Assembly: GCA_003971905.1 (NCBI GenBank)
Contig: RSEE01000027.1
Location: 186,001 to 250,000, forward strand
Direction: 5' to 3'
DNA: 64,000 nt
Source: Moniliella sp. 'wahieum'
Taxonomy: Eukaryota > Basidiomycota > Moniliellomycetes > Moniliellales > Moniliellaceae
Part shown: positions 44,101 to 55,714 of the stretch, piece by piece
Numbering within the stretch: the stretch's first letter is position 1
Layout: every line of letters starts with the position of its first letter
Translations under genes and position numbers: made by a program
Notes under the pieces: model-generated
Seen by the model: the letters and a program-made list of their open reading frames with translations, nothing else
Told to the model about the DNA's origin: nothing
Databases searched by the model: none

Positions 44101-47100
44101 GTCATTGGCACCCAGGGCTCCCAGGGTAACCGACACTCTGATCCAGTTGTTTTCTGCTTTACCGTCTTCATATTTGAAAAATGCCTATCTACCTCTCCCC
44201 AATCAGTCGGAGGGAATGCGAACGCAGCCTGGCTCCCACTCTACTTCGGCGAGAGGGTATGCTGCAGCTCCTGTCCCAACCACGTCGCCCCGTCAACCCA
44301 ATTCTAAGGCGCCCCATGAGGAACAAGGACGGAGACACTATTCAACGCCTTCATTACCGATGGAGGCCACCGGGTCGGCCCTTCCTCCGCCACGCAACTT
44401 GCCTCCCCCACCTGTGACGACGAACGCCTCCTCGCTTTCCATGTTCCTCCGGCGCCGTCGTCATCGACTTCCAACCCACCAACCCTACTCCCCGTCGCCG
44501 ACCCACCACGGCGCCTCCCGCTTACTCCTGATGTTTCTTCTTCTTCCACCAGCTCGTATGCAGTTCATGTGCCCGCTGCGGCCCCGTTCCCCATCAAGCG
44601 AGGGCAGGTGGGCTCGTCCATCTCGTCCGCCTCGGTTTCGGATGAGTCTGACCTGTTCCACGCCGTGTCCGGTCACAGCTCTGTCTCTGATCGCGATAGT
44701 GAGACCAAGCGCAATTCGGGCCCCCTCAGCCCAGCTTCTCCGACGTCGCCGCCGCCTTCCACCACGCCGTTGCGCGTACGAGCATGGCCGCAGCGGCCAA
44801 CACATCCCGTACCACCCGCTCCGCACCAACCAGCCCCTAATCCCTGCCACTTCAGTCCACTCCAATTCCACAACTTCAATATGGCGTGGGGTGTGCGAGA
44901 GCGAGCCTCTCAACGGCGGAGCGAATGTATCACCTGACGCTGCTTTCATGACAGTTGCATCGGATGAGTCAACGTTGACTCTTCGTAACAATCACACCCT
45001 GAACGTATTGGGAGAGGCGACGCGGACCCCGACGGCATCTAGTCCCGCTGGGGGACAGGAGCAGGACCAGCTTCATTCTGTTCGCACTCTGGCTTCCGCT
45101 GGTAGGAAGGAGGAGGTGACCGAAAGAAGGGGGGGGACATGGCCCTTGTCCGATCCCAACTGGAACCCGAATCCAATGTGCCGAACGAGGCGGGCTTGGC
45201 TGTACCTGGTCACGCACTTGCTTCCCAGGAGGAAGACGCTTTCACCATTTACTCCCATCGGACTTGCCTGAACCGAGTGATCCGACGGTATACATGACAG
45301 ATCCGCTCTATGCTTCCCAGGAGGAAGACGCTTTCACCATTTACTCCCAGTCGGACTTGCCTGAACCGAGTGATCCGACGGTACATGGCAGATCCGCTTT
45401 ATGCATCTGTGACAACTCTGTTGAAGGAGACCAGGGCTCATGCCGAGAAGAAGAACTGGACCGGGAACAGATACAGCAGCTCCAAGCGAAAGTGGAGCAA
45501 CAATCTGTTTTCGAGGGGTTGCCCAGGCGTTTGCCTGGTCAGGATGGCCAAGTTGATCAGGACGCCTCTTTGGCACAGGTTCGCGATGCGACCTTGGCCA
45601 AGCCGACTCTGGACGAGCAGAAACATGGACGAATTAGTCAATTGCTTGCGAATCCGGCAGAGGACGCGGATCAATTTACCGTCTATTCTGCCAGCAACTT
45701 GCCTGACGTGAAGCAACACTGCGGTTTGATGATCCGCGGCAAGCTAATGTGCGCCATGTGTTGACGGGAAACTCGGTCGTGGCGACCGAGGCCAAGTCCT
45801 GGTTCCAGATTCGCGTACGATCTCCTCCGGAGCTGATTTGCCTGATGTGAATGACGCAACGGTGCAGGCAAATGACAAGCCGCTACCTGTTTCGAAGCAA
45901 GAGCTCCCCGGGGCAAGCAGCAAATCAATGCCGCCCAAGTCGGAGTCTGCATCGCAAGGATATTGGATGTCCCCGGGCACCTTGGCTAAGGAGTGCCGTC
46001 GCCTACGCAACTTGATCCCTACGTACGAGGACCCAATCCCCACCCCACGCGCGGCGGTGCAACCTGCCAGCATGGTTCAGTCCTCCTCCCCACTCCGTAT
46101 TGATACACGCATTGACACGATCTCAGCCGCCCCAATTTGGCGCCAATTCCGAGTGCCGATGGTGAGTCGAGTCCCACGATAGCCACGAGCTCATCGACAA
46201 GTGCAAACTCTCCCGTGGCGCCAGAGGAGAACTTGCCTCGAATGATTGGGCCATGCGTCCCACGCAGAAAGCCGTCTACAACCACCTCGACGAAATCTTC
46301 CCTGAGCATGACCTGGACAAACCTGTGATTGCACCGCCTCCCGCTTACTCCCCCTTCGGTTGAACCCCCTAGCACCACCGCTAATTCCTCTGCCAACGAC
46401 AAGTTCACTTCCCTCGTGCCCACTAAGTCGCCGAATGCTGCTACTGAATCGGCACGCAAGGCTGCCACTCCGCTCCCTCAGCGTGGAATCTGGGGATGGG
46501 CCAGGGCGACGTCAGGCTCAGGTCCAATGGTCCCAAGGGTCGCGCATCGCTTCGTCCAAGCAAGTCAATCCGTGTTGTGGCCCGGGACCGGTGCGGGACA
46601 TGGACCGTGCTAACCGAGCTGGGCGAAGATGGGGGGCGCCATTATCCGTAGGCAGAGTACCCGGATGTGGGGTGCTCGGACCCGTGAAGTTCGCCCGGGA
46701 GCCTCTTTGCTGAGACCAACGAGACCAGCAAACTGGCCGGGACGAGAAGTTGACCGACGTGCCTACGTTCGTGTGGGCCAAAGGTGGCTTGATTGGCTCC
46801 GGCAGCTTCGGCAAGGTATATCGCAATGAACGTGACGACGGGCGATTGTTGGCGGTGAAGCAAGTCGAGCTTCCATCGACCCGTCAGACTTGGCAAAGCC
46901 CGATAGCAAAAACGTGGTCAATTCCCTCGAGTCGGAGATTAACGCTCAAGGTGTTGGAACACCCTAACATCGTGACCTACCTTGGTTTTGAGCGCGCAAA
47001 CGGCTTCCTCTCAATTTTCCTCGAATACGTGCCCGGCGGGTCGATTGGTTCATGCTTGCGCAGCCATGGCATGTTGGAGGAACCAACTGTTGCTTACTTT

Positions 47101-47808
47101 ACACATCAGATCCTTGATGGGCTCAAATATCTTCACCAAAACGGTCTCATTCATCGCGACATCAAAGCTGACAATATCCTGGTCGACTATGACGGCATTT
47201 GCAAAATTTCTGACTTTGGCACAGTTCACCGTTCAAAACGGTGCCGGCAGGTCCTTCAAAGGCACTATCCCCTGGATGGCTCCCGAGGCCCTTCACGTGC
47301 CTCACAAGGGTACTCGGCCAAAGTTGACATATGGAGCCTCGGGTGCGTGGTGCTTGAGATGCTTGCGGGCAAGCGGCCGTGGCCGGATCATGAGATCCTA
47401 CAAGTCATGTTCAGGTACGTTGTTTTCGTTGGGACCTCGTGAACCTCTTGCTGGCGTACGAATGTTTGACTGACGTGATGCATAGGTTGCTCATTCTCAA
47501 TCGCCCCCGCCGGTGCCCGAATGGGTGCAAATGTCCCCGGCGGCCAAGAACTTTTTGGCCAACTGTCATGCATTGATCCGAAACGCGGCCGACGGCAGAG
47601 CAACTTTTGACCCACGTGTTTCCGTACAACATTCCACCGGGTTGGACGTTCCAGTCGAGCAAACTGTATCGAGCGATCATCAACAATCCTTGTCGCAAGT
47701 CGACCCGGCGCAGGCCTGCGCCCCGAGATGCGTTTCCGCCAAGCCATCGGGTCAGCAACGTGAACGCGCGCCTGGCTCAGCAGCTTCCCCCGTCAACGGG
47801 ACAAGTAG
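41136..47808 (+). CDS. BCK1: BCK1-type MAP kinase kinase kinase (cell-wall integrity), frame-broken
   Basis: MAPKKK expected to act below Rho1/Pkc1. ATG 41136 gives MPLSASPGVFAP. A long Ser/Pro-rich N-terminal region is followed by a Ras-association-like fold, IYATTNGENFTVVDITGL to LKLHDYAICPFLV-type text (43135-43260), and GSLKFFVATDAHALLERKTQ. The linker has TIYSQSDLPEPSDPTV repeats (45220-45400), then WAMRPTQKAVYNHLDEIFPE and HDLDKPVIAPPPAY (46243-46340), a Bck1 hallmark. The kinase domain at 46756-47620: FVWAKGGLIGSGSFGKVY, LAVKQVE (catalytic Lys), GFLSIFLEYVPGGSIGSCL, HRDIKADNILVDYDG, KISDFGT, GTIPWMAPEAL, AKVDIWSLGCVVLEMLAGKR. An intron lies at 47415-47485. The end reads HVFPYNIPPGWTFQSSKLYR; stop uncertain, TAG 47806 in one frame. 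Ten or more frame changes. Confidence 0.88.
45220..45403 (+). repeat. Tandem duplication, 2 x about 92 bp, in MAPKKK linker
   Basis: Copy 1 from 45220 and copy 2 from 45312 are nearly identical. Small indels (one G missing in copy 1, one extra TA) suggest a true unit of 93 bp, 31 residues. Each encodes SQEEDAFTIYSQSDLPEPSD plus a tail. Weaker versions follow (FTVYSASNLPDVKQ near 45675; SSGADLPDVNDATVQ near 45830). Confidence 0.75.
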
Positions 47809-49242
47809 CCGCTCCGCCATCCCTCACCTTGGCCCCCGTTTGGCCCCACTCCCTTGTCCCTATCCCCTTACACCCCCTTGTCCCCCCCCCTTGTCCGCCC
47901 CCCCCCCCCCTGCCTCCCCCATTGCCTACTCTTTTAACCTGTTTACTAGTGTGCTTGTCGGTTCCTTTCGTTTTGATGATACCCCTTTTCTCTGTCCTCC
48001 CAATGTTCCCCCATTCTTTTGCCACTTGATTTGGGGGACAGAATCAATGTAGATGATGGGAGCGCTCACGAGCTGTGACTTGTTGCTTTTGCATTGTGAA
48101 GCTCGATACCTAGCTTAGATCCGAGAGCTATGCACTGCCACGGGCCATAGTGATATGGGATAGCAAAAAGGACGTGGTTGGGGTTCTGGGTGTCGGGAAT
48201 CCAACAAGCACCCATTCTACTCCAACACATAATAAGCGAGGGGATGGCTCAAGCACGAGTTGCTCGCCAGGGTGCGTTGCTGGCAAACTGGGCGAACCAA
48301 AAGGAGAGGAGCCCACACGACGAGACAAAACGGAAGGCCGAGGGGAAAGGGGGCCGGGAGCGGGACGCGGGGTGCGGGCGCGGGACGCGACAGCTAACTG
48401 GCGCGGCTGGGACGTCGTTGGAATGAAGCCGGGGTTATCGCGGCTGTGCGGGGGGGGCGTGGGGTACGCGAGTCTTTGCGGGTGGCGCATTGGAAATGTG
48501 CGGGGGCAAAGCGGTGATGCGATCCCTAGAGCGTGGCGGCCGAAATCAGCACCAAGACCACCACACTTGATCGGGAAGGAAAGGTCGACCTATCTCCGGT
48601 GGGCGCCTTGGCCTCGGGTGCACGGCGGCGGTTGACAATGTCTTGCTCGCTGCAAGATCCCCTTGGTTCGATCGAGAGGTCAGGCGGGGGAGATGCGTTG
48701 GCAAGCATACGGTGGCTGGCGATGCATAACGGGCCAGAAAGGGAACGCGCATCAAGTCACCGAGCAAAGGACACGACGCTGTGCGGCGGTAGAGGTGAAG
48801 AGAGTGTCTAGGTCGCGGTATCTCCAGGTGATCAGGACTTGTCGCCAACGTGGGACCAGGAAATGTGCTCTTGGTGGAAGGATTGCGTGTTGAGCGCATT
48901 GTCGACGTGGCTGCCAGCGACAAGCTGGTGCGTGTTTCGGCGTCAGAAGATCGGAGGCTGTGTGGGCCAAGCGTTCGTCCTCAGCCAAGGTGTCAGCGTC
49001 GGGGCAGGATCGGCAGGCTGGTACACCACTTGATTCATCGGCTCCTCTGTCTCTCCCGTCGGTCCAAGGACTGGTTGATATGGGTTGCGATTGAATCCAG
49101 TCCAGGGCGAGGGCTAGCGCCAACAAGGAGCGCCGCAGGCCACCAGTCAAGCATCCCTAGCTTCCAGTCCCATCTCCCGCTCCAACGTTCTCGTCATGCC
49201 CGCCCCAGCTATTCCAGCGCGCCAGAGTGCGCCGCCCTCGGC
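47809..49242. other. Convergent 3' interval with unassigned minus frames
   Basis: Starts with a C-rich stretch (47870-47920) that looks like 3' UTR. A minus frame at 49150-48752 begins with a Leu/Ala-rich segment resembling a signal sequence (SLLALALALDWIQS). Another ends with a short hydrophobic tail (SSVVVLVLISAATL, stop at 48526). Together they could be a small secreted or tail-anchored protein, 49150-48526, but no domain is recognised and frames break. I keep it unassigned. Confidence 0.3.
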
Positions 49243-52200
49243 CTAGACACCGCCTCCGCGCGGGTGGAGGCGCTGCGCACTAACCGGCCGTGAGGGCGAC
49301 GCAGGCACGCCAATCGACGAAGGGCACCCGCCCGCACCGATCCGCGGCGAAGGGGACTGGCTAGGGTGCGCCTTGACCCCCATCCCCACCCCGATACCTG
49401 CATAGTTGCCCTGCAGCCCGTACGGCGCGTTGGCCGTGTACGCGTACGGAGCGGGGGGCGGCGGTCCAACTGGACCGGCGTGGCTCGCACCGCCCGCCAT
49501 GGGGGAGGCAGCCTGGGCCGAGCTGACGAGCGCGCCGGGTACAAGGCTGCCCGGCATGAGCACCAGTCCGGCCCCTTGGGCCGGAGCAGGAGCCGGAGCG
49601 GGAGAGGTGGGGGCGGTGGAAGATCTGGGCCAGTACTCGTCCCAATCTCGCCCCGACAGTCGCAGCGCCCATGCCCGTTGGGGTGGGTGAGATGTGGCCG
49701 TGGCCCGAGTGGCCATGCGAAGAGACGGAGGCGGGACCGGGGGAATGCGTCCGGGCCCCGGCTACAGGGCTGGTGCTGCGTACGCGATACGGTTCAGCGG
49801 GGTGAATACGAGGACCTGAGCCCGACGATCCTTGCCGTGTGGGCCCAGGAGGCAGAGGGGGGAACATGTACGCTGCCCCCCTCGTTCGCCGCTCGGTGCG
49901 CTGCCTCCGCTCGCACTCGCGCCTTGGCTCAGGGTCGTGGCGGAGGACGAAGGGTGCAACTGGCGCACATTGGGCGAGGAGAGGCCAGCCTGGTGCAAGG
50001 TCACAATACTAGCTGCCAAGTTAGCTCCCGCACTTTGCACCGACCCGCCCGGAGACGAGTGGGACGTTGCCATGTCGGCATAGCTGGGCGGGGCCAACGT
50101 CTGGCCACTGCTAGAGGGCTGCAGCCCGAGTGAGGTTCGGGAGGCAAGGCAGAGGGGACGAAACTGCGTAACCAGTTGGACCCGGTGGTACCAGTGGGGG
50201 GTACGATGCCTGTGCATGGGGTTGGCCAGGCAAGAGCGAGCTGGTGGACTGGTGCCCGACAGAGCGACCTGGATAGCTTGGATTGGACGAAGCGACGGTC
50301 TTGCCCCGCATTCGCCCGAGTTGGATACCGACCTCCTCAGCCCCGCACCAGGGACGGCAGGACTAAGGTGGTGGTGGAGGAAGTGGAGGAGGTGGAGGTG
50401 GGGGCGAGGCCCACACTGCTGGGTCAACGGGCACCAGGTACTTTTCCATGCACTTGCGTACCACGTCCCGCGCACTGCCCGTCACGGCTAGCCCCAGTAA
50501 CTCGGTATCCCAGCGGCGCCTTAAACTCCTTGGGCACAACCCAGAAGAGTTCTTGGTGCTGCAAGATGGCAAGCACCACATCGTTGGCGGGCAGCGCCGT
50601 GGACCGGTCTTCGGGCGCGGTGGTGGTGCGGCGGGCATAGAGTAAGTTGGGGCCCAACACGGTGGCCAAATTGATCAAATCCATCCGCGATCCCGATCGC
50701 CATCAATTTTCTCAAAGTTGGCTACCCACTTGATAAACGTAAACAGTTCCTCCATCGTGTCCCGGTGCGCGGCGGGAAGAAGGAGGCTGATGTACCGCAG
50801 GGCACGGATGCGCTCCTTTTTGTTCTCCATCTCTTGAGCGGCCATGTAGAGGGGATAGAGACGGAAGTGAGCAGCGGATCGGGCAGTTCGCGCAGGAACC
50901 GTTTGAGGAACGCGGCCAATGAATCACATTGTCATCCAGCATCCGGGACTCGAACGGACCCCCCCGGTCCACCAGGTCAGCTACTTCCTTGAGTTTGCGA
51001 ATGTTGCCGTTTTTGCGGAAGATGCCTTCAATGCTTGGATCTGTTGCACAGCACGCACGGTCAGAAACTCGGATCCAAATCCACCCAAACACAGCACACC
51101 ACATACCTAGGTAGCGCATCGCTCTATCAATTCGTTCAGCAAGCTGGGGATCTTAATGTAGACCCCGGTCATGTCGACATGGTTTCGGTGCCGTGGTTGG
51201 TGATCAGGGTCGGAAGGGGAACGCCAAAGATGGCACCGCCGCCGCGCTTGTGGTTGGTCTTGGGCTTTTGGAAAAGTTTGCCCCAAAAGTTGCCCTTGCG
51301 TGGTTCGGAGGATTCTAGCAAAAAGTCCTCGGACGAGAAGAATTCTTCGAGGTTCACCTGGGCACGGAGCTCGGGCGTAGCCACACCACTTGGGAACACT
51401 TCTTCCGCTGCCGACTTGTCGCCGTTCCCCGGCCAATCCTTACCGTCGGCCGCGTCGGCCGAGAAGGACTTGGTGGGTGGGCGGCGGGGGGCATGGAAAT
51501 GCCCAGTTGGTGATCAGGCAGGCAAGCGCCATGCACTTGATGACCAAACGCTGGTCCGGCGCAAGTGCAGCAATGAACGGCATTTCGCATCCTGTTCCGG
51601 CGCCACGTCCAACTGGTTCGTCACGTCGTCCAAGTTCATCGGCGCCTCGGGGGTTCGAGGCCCTGGGGGTCGGCTACCGTGTCCTCTTGGATTTGGACTT
51701 CGGTATTGGCCGACGCCAGGTCGGACGTTGAGGCTGCGACGAGTCAGACGGGGGACGAGGAGCAGCTTGTCCACCCGATCGGCCGAGATGGAGCGATCGC
51801 CAGACAATCCACTCCTGCCGCCCAGTCCGGCACCCGGCGAGGGCAGCAGCCTCTCTCGTCCCTGGCCCAACGAAAGCGGGGGCCGGGTCGGGCCCGAAGC
51901 GGTCGGCTGGGAAAAGTAGTCCCCACCGGCCCCCGTCATCTCAATGGCAGGCGGCTGGGGACTGGGAAGGGCATTGGGTGTACCTGTTGCCACCCCAGTC
52001 GTCTTGCCGCTAGGCCCTCGTACCACTGTCGAAATATGAGGCACTTTGCCTTGGAGTCGACCTTGCGATCGAGCGACAAGTTGGACCGCGCCGTACGCCG
52101 GCGCATGTGGCCCTCGATTGAATTGGTCGACACTGCGCTGACTACCGTCGAGATCGTGTCAGTGCACCCCACTGCGCCCGCACCCACCCACCGGTGCAAG

Positions 52201-55200
52201 CAGCTCCCTTGATGCCTGCTCTTGCGAAGTACCAAGCGTCACGGAGCTGGCTAGAGCCGGTCCGGTCAAGGCATCCCGTACGGGCGGCCAGTAGATCATC
52301 CCACGCCGCTTCAGCTGATAAAACAGGCGCATCAAAGCAACCGAAGCAAAAAGGTGTACTGTTCCAAGCGTGTGATGCGGATCACGCCTCGCGTCGTAGC
52401 GTGCCTGTGATCCGTTCACATTCGGCACACAACGGGACGTAGCTCGTGCCGTGTGAAGGCTTGGACGAAGGCGACGCTCCCTGTCCTGCAGGTGGAGGAG
52501 GCAAGATGGTATCTCTTGGGGAAGCGGACTTGGATCGGACGCTGCGGTGGGCTTGGAGGTCCAGCGGCGCGTCTCCACTCCAAACTGGTCGATGGGCCAG
52601 CGTCTGGAGCACCGTCGATCGATTTGGTAAAGGCTGATGCGCAACTCGGACGCCTGTGCCGCGGTGGGATGAGGTGGCGTAGGACCAGCTGCCGGGGCAG
52701 GCCGATCCCCTCGGTCCTTCTTGGGCAGCCAGCCTGTGGTAGGGCGGGTGCACTTGTCACAGCGGAAGCAGCACAAGTGCCAGCGGTTTTGTTGTTGAGC
52801 GCAAAACACTCTTCCTCCACTGTTGGTGACAAAAGGCACATAGGTCCGTCGAGGTGGATCCCGAGCGGGATTGGAGGAAGAGGCAGCCGAACCGGGGGTA
52901 AGGCGCCATGGCGTATGCGCGGAATGGTCGTGTAGCCACAGCCAATGTCCTGTCCCTCCGTTCTTTGGGGGGCACCTCCGTCGTGCGTCCAAACTGTTCA
53001 AACATACCAGTTGGTTAAGGAACTTGTCAAACACCGCATTGTCCCGAGTGCACGGCACCCATGAGCGCAAGACGAATCAGATCTTAAGGCACTGGGCCAT
53101 ACCCGTTATGTGGGGTACCAGCTCGTGCGCCAAGGTGGAAGAAGGCGGGGCGATGCCCCCCGCACTGACCGGAGTAGGCGAAGAAGCCGTTGCGTCTGCT
53201 GGGGGAGGGCGAGAGAGAATGCTGAAAATTGACGATTCTTTTGCAGAGCATACGAGCATCGCGCAGCGGAACCAGCCACGCAGGCTTGGGCGGTGCTTGA
53301 GCGTCGTCCCCAGGGGCCGGGAGAGCGCGCGGGGCACCGTCACCAGACTGGTACGCAGTCGGATCCTCATCTTGCGAAGGGGGGTTGACCTCGCGGGAGC
53401 GCTCCTCTAGCTTATCGATCGCAGCAAAGAGCACCTCGACGTGGAAGACAAATTTGTCCGCCATGTTGATCCCGCCCAGGTAATTGCCCGCGGCGACCAA
53501 ACGCTGCATGTTGGCGATGCAGGAAGCCGAAGACTCCTCAAAGCCCGATAGCACATTCCACACGCAACACCGCTCCTCCATGGCCTTTTGCTTGGCCTTG
53601 AGAGACTCGGGGGTCTCGAGTGTCTCGAGTTTGACCGCTCGCTGTAACACAGCCGGATTCATACCGGAATCCGGCATGTCCTTCGGTTCATCCTCATTGG
53701 ACGTAATCGCAAGAGCAGATCCGTCTCCCGCCTCCCTGGACGTAATCGAAAGAGCAGATCCGTCTCCCGCCTCCCTTTTCGGTTCGATCTGGCCTGACCC
53801 GGGGGAATCTTCATCGTCAGGGGAAAGTTTGACGTTCCAAAACTAAGATACAGTGCACCTGGGTTAGCGAACCTGTCTGTCCGTGAATGGGGAAAAAAGA
53901 GATGAAAGAAGGTAACATACCTTGTTGATCATGTAGCACTCGGGGTGCCAAGTCTCGGTGTGGCCGTTGCGGCCAAATTCAACAAACTGGCGTAGGATGG
54001 CAGTCTTGCACCCCTCACAGGCGACGGCAAAGCGTGTCGAATAGTGAAAGTGGCAGTAGACCTTTTTCATGCTCATAGTAGGCATCTTGCGGACCAAAAA
54101 CATCACACAACGAGCAGGTAAAGTGTTCAATGTGGAACTTTTGGTTGAGCGCAGTAATGTAGGAGCCGCGGAGAGCGTTGCCACACTTGGCGCAGATCAG
54201 TTCCAAGCGACGGAAATAATCGCGCTCGCACAGCGCATACCGTTCCCCCGTCTTGTTCGGGTCGTTGGGGAAAAACTTGGACGCTACATTCACTCCACAG
54301 TCGCGACAGCAAAACAGTCGTAATGGTATACGGTGCCCAATGCCCGTACAACTGCCCGCTCATCCGCTTACCGCAACCGGCACAGTACGTGACCCGCCCA
54401 GCGGATTTGGTGCGAGGCTTGTTGCGGGAGGGATCGCGACCATTCTCATCGTCTCGGTCCCGGCGTCGCTCCCCTGAGGCGCCTTCTCCGGCCGCATCGG
54501 TGGAATCAGAGCGAGGGAGACGCGAGCCGGAGCCACTTGGATCGCTAGGCCCGTTGCTTCCTGTGGGAACAAGAGTATCGTTCGAGGAAGGGTGGCCGTT
54601 GCTGGTCGAAGCAGTGTAAACGTGGGGAGGAGCGTGCTGGCCAGAAGAGGAACAATCGCCTGGATGAGTGTGAGCATGTCCGTTGGACGACCCTGGGGCT
54701 GGATTAACCCAGGGCGCAGATGACTGCAGAGCATCATTTTCTGTCGCTGCACGTCTCTGAACAACAAGATGAGAAGGGGATTCGGGCCTTGGTTTCGGAC
54801 TGGACTCGGACCGTCTCGCGGGCTGGCTGGGCAAGGAAGGTGCAAGCCAGGAGCCGGTGGGATGGGGAGGAACGGGAGATGGCCTCTCCATCTCGGGCGA
54901 CGAGGTGGTGAGCATGGGCACCAAAATGTCGAAGACCCTGAGGGCAAATCGGTGCGGTAGCTCTGGGCCGACGAACCGGGCCGCAAGCCCGAATTGGGAG
55001 GGGTTGAGGAGAAGGATGGCAACGAGTTGGACATGACCATCAAGGAGGAGGGCGAAAGAGGGCGCGAGCGGTTAGGCGTCGCTGGCCGTTGTGGATCCGA
55101 GGGAAGTGGGGTAAGCATCGGATGGGTGGCGGACGAAGGAAGGTGGGGTCGTGCGCATGCCGAAGATCGCGTGGGGGGGTGTGGTACAGAGACGGAGACC

Positions 55201-55714
55201 GGAGGCTGGTGTCGGACGGAGCCGGGCTGCTCGCGGTGGGGCGGTCTCCCACGCGGCTGTTGCTTCGAGGGGTAGCACGGGGTGCCAGGGCATGGTCCAG
55301 GGAAGACAACTCGGACGTGCTGCTGGCCATGTCGGGGGCCATGGCGGGGAGCGGGGTCGGAGGCGGAGGCGGAGGCGGGAGTGGGAGCGGAGGCAGAGAC
55401 AAAGACAGAGGCACGAGGGTAAGTATCACGCATCGCAGAGGCCGAAAGGCGGGGAGGGGCATACGGGGGGTCAGGACGCGCCGGCGACGTGGCAGCCGAG
55501 GTGGAGGCGGGGGCGGATGCAGGCAGTGGCGATGACGGCGGTGGTTGGAAGGCAGCGCCCAGGCCACGCTCGAGCTGGAGGATGAGGCGTGCGGTGGAGG
55601 ACGAGGGCAGGGGGACGCGGGCGGGGGCGAGGGCACGCGTGGGCCGGCGGCGTGGGGGGCCAGCGCGGCGTCGTGCGTGTCGGGGGAAGGCAGGTTGGGC
55701 GCGTGCGCCTGCAT
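49243..55714 (-). CDS. LRG1: LRG1-type Rho1 GTPase-activating protein (LIM domains + RhoGAP), frame-broken
   Basis: Negative regulator of Rho1 at growth and septation sites. ATG 55714 starts a long Pro/Ser-rich region. LIM1: YCAGCGKRMSG, DCFVCRDCGVNVASKFF (54390-54250). LIM2: LCERDYFRRLELICAKCG, FHIEHFTCSLCDVFGPQ (54240-54090). LIM-like: CEGCKTAILRQFVEFGRNGH, TETWHPECYMINK (54020-53925). Intron at 53843-53920. A further zinc block, DLCAFCHQQW with WHLCCFRCDKCTRP, lies at 52830-52720. The helical linker reads VWNVLSGFEESSASCIANMQ. RhoGAP at 51250-50480: GAIFGVPLPTLITNHG, IKIPSLLNELIERCATDPS, IEGIFRKNGNIRKLKEVADL (arginine finger in IFRKNG), LKRFLRELPDPLLT, LINLATVLGPNLLYAR. The C-terminal tail is Pro/Gly/Ser-rich, stop 49243. 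The layout matches S. cerevisiae Lrg1. Many frame changes. Confidence 0.88.
53699..53776 (-). repeat. 2 x 39-bp tandem duplication in LRG1 linker
   Basis: Units 53699-53737 and 53738-53776 differ at one base. In frame they encode REAGDGSALSITS and REAGDGSALAITS between the LIM region and the helical linker. Confidence 0.8.

Noticed and set aside
50935-50975. tRNA T-loop-like word (GGTCCGTTCGAGTCCC on the minus strand)
   Set aside because: It encodes GGPFESRML of the RhoGAP domain; no acceptor or D arm nearby.
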